34,652 nt of DNA from a virus: the IMG/VR virus record IMGVR_UViG_3300046660_000184, positions 1 through 34,652 of that record. One strand, 5' to 3'. This document shows, piece after piece, positions 29,335-34,652 of this stretch (positions are counted from its first letter, which is position 1; every line of letters starts with the position of its first letter). The notes beneath the pieces are model-generated. The model saw only the letters and a program-made list of their open reading frames with translations. It was not told the DNA's origin and made no database searches. Position numbers and translations under genes: made by a program.

Positions 29335-29639
29335 TGGCTCCGAAGAAGCACGGGGAGCCTCCATGGATGTGGCGCCGTCTGATTATCTTCCCGGTCGTCG
29401 CCTGGGCTTGCTATCAGCTCCACATCCTCATCAACGCACCCGATACGCGGGTCAATGAAACGATCGCCTATGGCTGGATGATGCTGATCGGCATCCTCAT
29501 CCTCGGCTACACCGGCTTTGCGACCGCGCAGGACGTTATCGCCATCTGGCGCACCGGCCGCGCACTCCCCTATCGCGAGGACGCGGATCCCGCAGCCGCG
29601 ATCACCCCAGATGAACCTACCGAGACGGAGCAAAAGTAA
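29334..29639 (+). CDS. Two-segment membrane protein of the lysis cassette
   Basis: 101 residues with hydrophobic segments at about 16-34 (LIIFPVVAWACYQLHILIN) and 44-66 (AYGWMMLIGILILGYTGFATAQD) and a charged C-terminal tail. The position next to the endolysin suggests a holin or antiholin. I rate it the less likely holin because the 30519-30848 product resembles rhizobial holins more closely. Overlaps both neighbours by one base. Confidence 0.7.
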   Translation: MAPKKHGEPPWMWRRLIIFPVVAWACYQLHILINAPDTRVNETIAYGWMMLIGILILGYTGFATAQDVIAIWRTGRALPYREDADPAAAITPDEPTETEQK

Positions 29640-30061
29640 TGTTCGGGATCCTCGATTATCTGAAGATGGGCGCTGCGGCGCTCGCCGGCATGATGCTGTG
29701 CGCCCTCTATTACGAGGGCCTGCCTGTCGTCTCGCATATTCCTTACATCAGTGTCATCCCGTTTGTCGGGGATATCGCGGTCGGCGAGAAGCAGCGATAT
29801 GCGTCCGAGCAAGTGACGGTCGCCACTTCACAGATGGTGACGAAGTTCGAGCGCGATGCCTTGGCCGCGCAACTGGCCAAGGAGAGGGGCGACCGCCTCC
29901 ATGCGGAGCAGATGACCACAGAGGCATCGAAGCGCGCTGACGCGGCTGTGCGGGCCAAGACGGACGCAGAACGGGCACTCGATGCCAGGATCAAGGCAGA
30001 CACAGACCCAGACGGCGGACGCTGGACCGAGGAGGATGAGAAATGGAACGCAAAGCGCTGA
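29639..30061 (+). CDS. Inner-membrane spanin-like protein (Rz-like)
   Basis: 140 residues: one N-terminal membrane segment (about 8-26, LKMGAAALAGMMLCALYYEG) followed by a long charged coiled coil (about 55-130, SEQVTVATSQMVTKFERDALAAQLAKERGDRLHAEQMTTEASKRADAAVRAKTDAERALDARI). This is the i-spanin design. The next gene starts inside its 3' end in another frame, as Rz1 does relative to Rz. The pair would fuse inner and outer membranes in the last step of lysis. Confidence 0.8.
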   Translation: MFGILDYLKMGAAALAGMMLCALYYEGLPVVSHIPYISVIPFVGDIAVGEKQRYASEQVTVATSQMVTKFERDALAAQLAKERGDRLHAEQMTTEASKRADAAVRAKTDAERALDARIKADTDPDGGRWTEEDEKWNAKR

Positions 30062-30357
30062 TCTTCATGCTCCCGGTCGCGCTCGCTCTCATGAGCACCA
30101 AGGGGTGCCAGACGCTTGATGCGCGAATGGAGAAGGCTGCCGAAGCGCAAGGGCAGGCACAGGCATCCTCTCCGCCGCCGCCGATGCCAGAGGCATGCGC
30201 CGCTCATGTCGAGCGCGTTATCCCCAAGGTCGGCGAGAAGTTCCGCTGGATCAATCAGCGGTGGGAAGTCACCGCAGACAACCGCGACCGCCAGGCGGAC
30301 GATTGCAGGGCGTGGGATCGCGACCGCATGGCCGGGAAGGTGGGGCGGCCACAATGA
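30043..30357 (+). CDS. Outer-membrane spanin-like lipoprotein (Rz1-like)
   Basis: 104 residues with an N-terminal signal (MERKALIFMLPVALALMSTKGC), probable lipid-modified Cys22 and a Pro-rich segment SSPPPPMPEAC. The lipobox is weak (TKGC, with Lys at -2). The start lies 19 bases inside the Rz-like gene in a different frame. Length exceeds lambda Rz1 because of a C-terminal extension with two Cys. An o-spanin is the likely role. Confidence 0.75.
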   Translation: MERKALIFMLPVALALMSTKGCQTLDARMEKAAEAQGQAQASSPPPPMPEACAAHVERVIPKVGEKFRWINQRWEVTADNRDRQADDCRAWDRDRMAGKVGRPQ

Positions 30358-30446
30358 ACCCACGCATCTGTTTTGCGCTCTTCCTGCTCCTGGCCGGCAC
30401 GCTCGCATGCGCGATCACCGCCGGTCTGATGTCTATCCCGAATTGA
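30354..30446 (+). CDS. 30-residue single-segment membrane peptide
   Basis: ATG 30354 overlaps the previous stop by ATGA. The product MNPRICFALFLLLAGTLACAITAGLMSIPN is almost entirely one hydrophobic helix. Its tight coupling in the lysis cassette supports translation. It may be an additional lysis regulator such as a pinholin-like or antiholin peptide. No homologue is known to me. Confidence 0.5.
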   Translation: MNPRICFALFLLLAGTLACAITAGLMSIPN

Positions 30447-30518
30447 ATGGGCCATAATATTCGGATCGGCGGGTCATCGCCGATCCTCGATCGACAGCAC
30501 TATTTCTGGCGGGGGCCA

Positions 30519-30848
30519 ATGAGCATTCATGATTTTTTCGATGCGATGGGCATCAAAGCAGGCGTCGTTATAGCTGGTTTGGCAGGAGGTACATTGAGGG
30601 CGCTTTCCCGGCGCCGTTATACTGCGCGCGAGATGATCGCGTCGCCGATCTGCGGAGCGCTGGCGGCGGCCTACCTGACGGAGCCGGCGCTGTTTTATCT
30701 ACGGGCAATCAACTGGCCCATGCCTATGGCCGACGTAGCCGCCATGAACGCCACCGCCTTTGTCGTCGGTGTCTGCGCCATGTGGATTTCGGATTTGATC
30801 TTCGAGGCGATGTTGCGCTGGATGAAGGGTGGCCAACCCGCTCCGTGA
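30519..30848 (+). CDS. Probable holin (three membrane segments)
   Basis: 109 residues with segments at about 12-29 (IKAGVVIAGLAGGTLRAL), 38-56 (EMIASPICGALAAAYLTEP) and 74-95 (AAMNATAFVVGVCAMWISDLIF) and a short charged C-terminus, like class I holins. The basic loop RRRYTAREM and the SPICGALAAAYLT segment look familiar from rhizobial phage holins. ATG 30519 is chosen over 30447 because homolog-like sequence begins here; the frame is open from 30447. It would time the release of the GH19 endolysin. Confidence 0.72.
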   Translation: MSIHDFFDAMGIKAGVVIAGLAGGTLRALSRRRYTAREMIASPICGALAAAYLTEPALFYLRAINWPMPMADVAAMNATAFVVGVCAMWISDLIFEAMLRWMKGGQPAP

Positions 30849-30896
30849 AATGCAACGCCGGTAACGCGCGGAAACAAATTCAATCCCTTGATGATA

Positions 30897-30916
30897 AGGA
30901 GGGATTAAGTCCTCCT
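30897..30916. terminator. Weak hairpin between convergent operons
   Basis: AGGAGG (30897-30902) and CCTCCT (30911-30916) are complementary with an 8-base loop, between the end of the rightward lysis operon (30848) and the end of the leftward SRAP operon (30915). A short A run follows on the plus strand, not a T run, so termination in either direction is uncertain. Confidence 0.35.
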
Positions 30917-31103
30917 AAAACGTCGTTCCGCCCTTCGGCTTTGGATATTCCTTCCACTTATGTTCGAAGCAATACCAGCGGGTTTCGTCCTTGCCCAGAT
31001 CATAGCCGAGGCTGCCCCATGCCTTGCAGCCTGGCTCATCGCACCAGTGCTCGAAATGGACCGGCGAGCCGGGGCGCATGTCCGTTTTTGTGTCGTCGCT
31101 CAT
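30915..31103 (-). CDS. Small zinc-ribbon-like protein (62 aa)
   Basis: The start lies in the ATGA overlap with the preceding 31100-31819 gene. The sequence HWCDEPGCKAWGSLGYDLGKDETRWYCFEHKW has Cys/His pairs (CDEPGC and CFEH) that fit a small zinc-binding knuckle. No enzymatic part. It is the last gene of the leftward operon containing SRAP. Role unknown; nucleic-acid binding is plausible. Confidence 0.72.
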   Translation of the reverse strand: MSDDTKTDMRPGSPVHFEHWCDEPGCKAWGSLGYDLGKDETRWYCFEHKWKEYPKPKGGTTF

Positions 31104-31819
31104 TCGGCTATCCCATTGAGTCGTTTCAGCGCATCGTAATGATCTTCGACGTCGCGCGCCGCCTGTCGGGGTATGTCAGCGGATCCTTGCGAAGGGCTAT
31201 TCAATATCCGTGACATCGTCACCAGGCAGGACCATTGCCAGCTGGACTCGTAGCCCATCGTATAATCCTGCCAGATCCTCCCGAATTTCACCTGCTCGTC
31301 GAAGCCGACAAAATCGGGCATATAGGGACCGCTCGCTCTCCGCCATTTATACCGTGGCACAAGTTGTCCGTCCCGCTCCAGGGCAGTCAAAGCATCCCCG
31401 GCCAATGTTCCCGTCTCCGTCTTGAGATTCCACATTGGCCCTGGCGGCGGCTTTTTCTCGATATCGAAAGCTGCGATCAGCGCCTCCGCTACCTGGTTGC
31501 CGATGATGTCCCGCACCATTAAAACCAGCTCATGGTTTCGCGTGCTCAAAGCGAAAGCATCTTCGGCCGGCACACTTCGCAACACTTGCTCAATCATTGG
31601 CGTCAATGCAGCCGCATCCTGTTCTTCGCCTCCTGAATAGAACTTCATCGGTCGCAGCAGATCCCGAGCGAGATCGAGCGCCATTCCGGGGATGCAGGAG
31701 AGATCTCGCCGCTTCCCGACCTTGTAGCCGGTGAAGCGCCGTAGCGGCTTTCGGCGCAATAATGCGATATGGATGCGGACGTTCAGCCGAATTCTCTCGG
31801 CAATTGTTTCTTCGCGCAT
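31100..31819 (-). CDS. Hypothetical protein (239 aa)
   Basis: Soluble mixed-structure protein with no motif I recognise. A basic start (RLNVRIHIALLRRKPLRRFTGYKVGKRRDLSC) precedes an acidic, helical middle (EEQDAAALTPMIEQVLRSVPAEDAFALSTRNHELVLMVRDIIGNQVAEALIAAF) and a Trp/Tyr-rich C-terminal part. No clear ribosome site precedes ATG 31819, so the true start could differ. It lies 61 bases after the SRAP gene and is coupled by ATGA to the zinc-ribbon gene. Confidence 0.6.
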   Translation of the reverse strand: MREETIAERIRLNVRIHIALLRRKPLRRFTGYKVGKRRDLSCIPGMALDLARDLLRPMKFYSGGEEQDAAALTPMIEQVLRSVPAEDAFALSTRNHELVLMVRDIIGNQVAEALIAAFDIEKKPPPGPMWNLKTETGTLAGDALTALERDGQLVPRYKWRRASGPYMPDFVGFDEQVKFGRIWQDYTMGYESSWQWSCLVTMSRILNSPSQGSADIPRQAARDVEDHYDALKRLNGIAE

Positions 31820-31880
31820 GGGGCATCTGTCATTTTGTTGCTGTTGTTCTTGATGACGGCCGCCACGCCTTATCGATCGT

Positions 31881-32591
31881 TCAGTCTACCCGGATCAGCG
31901 CGCCGTCGGGTAAGGGACGTTGCAAGTCCTTCGCTTCAAGCCACGGCACCGTCAGCCATCGCTCGATCTCGTCCTCGTTCTTGAGGATCACCGGCATTGC
32001 CTTTGGGTGAACCGCTTTCACCTCGGCATTCGGCTCCGTCGTCAGGAAGCCGTAGAGATCGACAACAATCTCCCCTTCCTTCACCTTCCGCACCGATCGC
32101 CATTCTGGCACCCAAAGGCCGGCAAAGAACATTAGCGGGCGATCCTCGCCTCCAGCAAACCATGCGTTCGGGACGCGGCCTCCTTCGATCTTGCTGCCGT
32201 AGTCAGGCTCGGCAAACCGGTTGAACGGCACGACACACCGGTTTTCGACGCCGAGCCATCTCGCCCAATGCTTGCTCGATGTATTGCGAACGTTCGTGGT
32301 TCCGCCGTCCGGTTCCATCCGCAACAGCTCATCGAAGTTCACTTCCTTGCCCTTGGCTCGCAGCTTGTCAGCCCGCTTGCTCGCATTGTCGAGCAATGCC
32401 TTTTGAGACGAGGGAAGTCCCCAGCGCACCAAAGCCAGCTCTCGGCCGGCGTCGGTGTTGCGCACGATCGGCGCCATGCGATCCGGATAGACATCAAGCT
32501 CGGGCTCAAGATTGCCGGTGCTGTCGATCAGCGCCCTGGTGATGGCTCGGATCGCCTCCTGGTTCGACGTGATGTTGTATAAATTGCACAT
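31881..32591 (-). CDS. SRAP-domain protein (HMCES/YedK family)
   Basis: The start at 32591 is set by the invariant MCN opening and a GGGAGGAGG site, giving 236 residues; the frame is open upstream to 32714 but that would hide the catalytic cysteine. Expected residues are present: Cys2, Asn100 (TTNVRNTS), Glu128 (PFNRFAEPDY) and His195 (AVHPKAMPVIL). Proteins of this family bind abasic sites in single-stranded DNA and form a covalent crosslink through Cys2, protecting stalled forks. It is the second gene of an operon whose promoter overlaps a LexA-type box (33226-33240), which links it to the SOS response. Confidence 0.92.
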   Translation of the reverse strand: MCNLYNITSNQEAIRAITRALIDSTGNLEPELDVYPDRMAPIVRNTDAGRELALVRWGLPSSQKALLDNASKRADKLRAKGKEVNFDELLRMEPDGGTTNVRNTSSKHWARWLGVENRCVVPFNRFAEPDYGSKIEGGRVPNAWFAGGEDRPLMFFAGLWVPEWRSVRKVKEGEIVVDLYGFLTTEPNAEVKAVHPKAMPVILKNEDEIERWLTVPWLEAKDLQRPLPDGALIRVD

Positions 32592-32626
32592 TGCTGCGGC
32601 CTCCTCCCTATCCCACGGTCCAAACG

Positions 32627-33142
32627 TTAACCGCAGGCAAAGAGCCGGTCCATCGCAATCGCATCGACGAATTTCGTGACAGTGCTGGAAACATCCCCGT
32701 CGATGTCCAGCCATTCAGGGCCAATGAATATCCTGTCCCTTTCACGATTGATGGCGACAATAGCGCAAACCTGCCCGGCCGTATCATCGACCGCGAATTG
32801 CAGATCGCCGAAATAGAGGTCTGGAGGCACCTGGTAGAGTTGGGCCTGCTGAAAGCTCACGCCAGCTCGGCCGGCAATTTCAGAACGCAACGCCGGCACG
32901 GCCTTATCGGCCGCCATATCGGTCGGCGGCAGCCAGCAGAGTTGGACCTCTTCTTCATCGTCCTCGACCCCCAGAGTATCTAGAAGGACATACATTCTCC
33001 GGAGCTTCGCCAGCAGCGGCATGGACTTCGCCCTCGTGCCATTCTTCTGCCACTGGTCGAAGCAGTCCTCGCCGACGAATTTCACGAAGTCACTGAGCGC
33101 GTGAATGTCGTCAGAGGTGATTGTTTGATTTCCTTGTTGCAT
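32627..33142 (-). CDS. Hypothetical protein (171 aa), first gene of the SRAP operon
   Basis: The start at ATG 33142 is preceded by GGAG at good distance; the frame continues upstream to a TTG at 33187, which is possible but has no site. The protein has a helical start (QTITSDDIHALSDFVKFVGEDCFDQWQKNGTRAKSMPLLAKLRRMYVLLDTLGVEDDEEEVQLCW), an acidic middle and a beta-rich end. No family is recognised. As the gene directly behind the LexA-type box and upstream of SRAP, it may be an early SOS-induced phage gene. Confidence 0.65.
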   Translation of the reverse strand: MQQGNQTITSDDIHALSDFVKFVGEDCFDQWQKNGTRAKSMPLLAKLRRMYVLLDTLGVEDDEEEVQLCWLPPTDMAADKAVPALRSEIAGRAGVSFQQAQLYQVPPDLYFGDLQFAVDDTAGQVCAIVAINRERDRIFIGPEWLDIDGDVSSTVTKFVDAIAMDRLFACG

Positions 33143-33225
33143 GACGCACGTCTCCGTTCCGCTTGTAGGAAGCGGACACATTTTCAAATTGTCGGTAAAC
33201 TCAGGCCGGGGCGCGGCGCGCGTTT

Positions 33226-33260
33226 GTTCTCAAAATGTTCTCATTTTGAGGAAGAGTCAA
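33226..33260 (-). promoter_or_regulatory. LexA-type (SOS) box over the promoter of the SRAP operon
   Basis: GTTC (33226-33229), seven bases, GTTC (33237-33240) match the alphaproteobacterial LexA box GTTC-N7-GTTC. On the minus strand it lies over the -10 region of a promoter with -35 TTGACT (complement of 33255-33260), 17-bp spacer and -10 CATTTT (complement of 33232-33237), pointing at the 33142 start. Overlapping arms CTCAAAAT/ATTTTGAG (33229-33250) also form a dyad that another regulator could use. Within the 324-base gap between 33143 and 33466, only this site and the terminator at 33421-33446 stand out. Confidence 0.72.
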
Positions 33261-33420
33261 TATCTGGCGTGAAGTGCGGTTTTCGCGCCTACCGCGTTTT
33301 ACCGCCGCGTTGATACTAAAGGTTTTTTCATGTGGGATCGGCGGAGTTTTACAGCTAAGTGCTGACGCCATCGACAATAAGTCGAGCTTCCCAAGCTGGC
33401 GCCCGCTACTTGACGCCAAT

Positions 33421-33446
33421 AAAAAACCCCGCAAAAGCGGGGTTTT
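33421..33446 (-). terminator. Rho-independent terminator, likely bidirectional
   Basis: CCCCGC (33427-33432), AAAA loop, GCGGGG (33437-33442), flanked by A6 on the left and T4 on the right. Read leftward, the stem is followed by six U, so it should end the transcript of the 33467-33655 gene; read rightward it has four U. Confidence 0.85.
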
Positions 33447-33466
33447 GCTTCAGATGCGAATCAAAA

Positions 33467-33655
33467 CTACGCGCACGCAAGAATCCGGTCATTTCGCGAA
33501 TAGGTTACCTCGCCGTCGTCCTTCTGGGACGGCGGGACCGTTAGCACGCTCTTTATGACTTCATCCTTTTTCCAGCGCGCAATTCTGCTAGCGGCGCGCT
33601 CAGGTGCGCTCTCCATAAGCTCAATCTGCTGATCTCTGTTCAAAGGTTTGATCAT
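33467..33655 (-). CDS. Small hypothetical early protein (62 aa) in the repressor regulon
   Basis: ATG 33655 is preceded by AGGAGACGTAAT, a strong site. The product MIKPLNRDQQIELMESAPERAASRIARWKKDEVIKSVLTVPPSQKDDGEVTYSRNDRILACA is small and charged with a helical N-terminal half; no known motif. It has its own promoter with an operator in the PL/PR register (33689-33717) and its own terminator (33421-33446), so it is a monocistronic unit that the CI-type repressor would silence in the lysogen. Small early proteins like this are often host-takeover factors, which is inference. Confidence 0.72.
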   Translation of the reverse strand: MIKPLNRDQQIELMESAPERAASRIARWKKDEVIKSVLTVPPSQKDDGEVTYSRNDRILACA

Positions 33656-33688
33656 ATTACGTCTCCTACGGTGTAGAAGTTTACTCCG

Positions 33689-33717
33689 ATAACTCTTAAC
33701 GCATTACCTTGCGTCAA
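33689..33717 (-). promoter_or_regulatory. Third repressor-controlled promoter, PL/PR design
   Basis: On the minus strand: -35 TTGACG (complement of 33712-33717), 17-bp spacer, -10 AGTTAT (complement of 33689-33694). The operator-like site (plus strand ACTCTTAACGCAT, 33692-33704) matches 10 of 12 consensus bases and begins seven bases after the -35, with its last three bases forming the first half of the -10, exactly as in PL and PR. A perfect dyad ACCTTG-N3-CAAGGT (33706-33720) also covers the -35. The -35 overlaps the stop of the 33714-34208 gene. Confidence 0.65.
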
Positions 33718-34208
33718 GGTTGCGTAAACATCCATATATGCCTGCCATGATATGGATCCGGATGGGCTGGCACATAGCCACGACCGACAAAAACACTTCC
33801 AATGCGGCCATATTTCGACAGGGCCTTCAGAGGTAAGTTTGCCTCGTGTGTCATAATCATTACTTCTACCGGCGCCACTTGGTCAATAAGCTTTTCTGTC
33901 GCAAGGCAGATCACACTTAGGATTTGCTCCCTGTCGCGGCGGCTGGATATCATGGTTCTGGTTTCTAGACCATCTTGGCGAAAAATTTCATCTTCGTCAT
34001 TCGCCTCAACGATATAGAACACGAGCTCGTGCCGCGTGACCCCATATCCAGCTACCGTTGCCAAGCAAACGAAGGCCGAGAACACCAAGCCCGTCTCGTC
34101 ATCAATACCGATCGGAATGCGAAAGATTGTTTCGCCTTGCCCGGCTTCCGAACTTATTTGAGTTACCGCGAGGAGATGATCTGTATGAAGTGTACAAACA
34201 AAAGCCAT
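33714..34208 (-). CDS. Hypothetical protein (164 aa) at the right prophage edge
   Basis: A soluble, beta-rich protein (FVCTLHTDHLLAVTQISSEAGQGETIFRIPIGIDDETGLVFSAFVCLATVAGYGVTRHELVFYIVEANDEDEIFRQDGLETR..., ending in a His/Tyr-rich GYVPAHPDPYHGRHIWMFTQP). I recognise no family. Its base composition is visibly more AT-rich than the phage operons, and no ribosome site precedes ATG 34208. It could be a cargo gene of the prophage end or a host gene just outside it. The stop is TGA at 33716-33714. Confidence 0.6.
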   Translation of the reverse strand: MAFVCTLHTDHLLAVTQISSEAGQGETIFRIPIGIDDETGLVFSAFVCLATVAGYGVTRHELVFYIVEANDEDEIFRQDGLETRTMISSRRDREQILSVICLATEKLIDQVAPVEVMIMTHEANLPLKALSKYGRIGSVFVGRGYVPAHPDPYHGRHIWMFTQP

Positions 34209-34550
34209 TGATGGGATTCTTGCTCATGGTTCCACTTCACATCTCACAAAACGAACGCAACGGAAGCTTGTGCTAATCAGGTAGTATTTAATTGCAGAAG
34301 CTGCAATAGGCGGCCAGGGCTAAATTAAACAAGCCCGCGTTCCACCCCTGTTTCGGGTTCCTTCTCATCCGCCTCCCTCGGCTCGTCGTCATTCAGAACA
34401 CAATATGAACATCCGTGGGGATCCCGTGGGACTTTCTGCGCCGAAACGTGCATCAGCGCGCCGTTTGTTCCATTTTTATTCTGATGGCCTGATTTTTCGC
34501 TTGCGCCTGAAAAGCCGAAAGTCTAACAGGATCAAGCCGTTTCGGCAGGT
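34209..34550. other. Non-coding junction region before the tRNA
   Basis: This 342-base stretch has no convincing gene and becomes AT-rich around 34270-34330. It contains a perfect inverted repeat ATTGCAG/CTGCAAT (34291-34297, 34301-34307). A minus-strand frame (34325-34522, ATG at 34453) reads like a protein fragment but has no upstream start and no family match; see findings. It is the expected place for the right attachment site, but no direct repeat of the tRNA occurs elsewhere in the window. Confidence 0.4.
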
Positions 34551-34627
<77 letters not shown>

Positions 34628-34652
34628 TTTATCTTCTTGAACTCCCAATCAA

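Noticed and set aside
33201-33434. 77-residue minus-strand frame
   Set aside because: It starts inside the terminator at 33421-33446 and reads through the LexA-type box and promoter; no ribosome site.

Overview
The window is most of a temperate, tailed-phage genome integrated in an alphaproteobacterium, most likely of the order Rhizobiales. The evidence is GC-rich codon use, a GTTC-N7-GTTC LexA-type box, rhizobial-style small proteins, and a head module of HK97 type (Terminase_1, gp3-like portal, ClpP-fold protease, gp5-like capsid, gp6/gp7/gp10-like connectors) followed by a siphovirus tail. No integrase is visible. A leftward operon runs off the left edge, and a complete tRNA-Pro(GGG) lies at the right edge (34551-34627).

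Layout. 1-644: leftward early operon (partial gene, 65-aa protein) behind promoter PL, whose -35/-10 spacer holds a repressor operator. 645-2629: immunity region with a DnaQ-like exonuclease/TerB protein, an S24 CI-type repressor, three spaced operators and a Cro-like gene with no room for a leader. 2630-2920: four tandem inverted repeats, the last a canonical terminator. 2921-8791: tightly coupled rightward early operon (CII-like protein, small proteins, ParB/MT-A70 fusion, C5 cytosine methyltransferase, winged-helix replication protein carrying an iteron/AT-rich origin candidate). 8775-9987: NusG paralogue, a highly structured intergenic element, then an HNH nuclease. 9984-10328: antisense membrane-protein moron. 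About 10381-10447: cos-like sequence. 10456-18037: packaging and head genes. 18115-28641: tail genes, interrupted by an antisense lipoprotein moron with its own promoter. 28702-30848: lysis cassette (GH19 endolysin, membrane protein, Rz/Rz1-like spanins, tiny membrane peptide, holin candidate). 30915-33142: leftward four-gene operon containing an SRAP (HMCES/YedK) protein behind a LexA-type box. 33467-34208: two small leftward genes, one with a promoter/operator of exactly the PL/PR design. 34209-34550: non-coding junction, then the tRNA.

How it fits together. The repressor probably recognises a 13-bp site of consensus ATGCGTWANGCAT. In three promoters (PL, PR and the one at 33689-33717) this site sits in the same register: -35, 7 bp, operator, with the operator's last three bases opening the -10. 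One protein would therefore silence both early operons and a distant small gene. After induction, PR transcription meets the hairpins and terminator at 2647-2800 before the early operon. That operon ends with a NusG-like factor, immediately followed by a structured element in front of the late genes. I infer that this pair is a phage-borne processive antitermination switch, and it is the most interesting unexplained arrangement here. The SRAP operon and the S24 repressor give two separate links to the host DNA-damage response.

All functional calls are from reading motifs and context by eye; no homology searches were possible.
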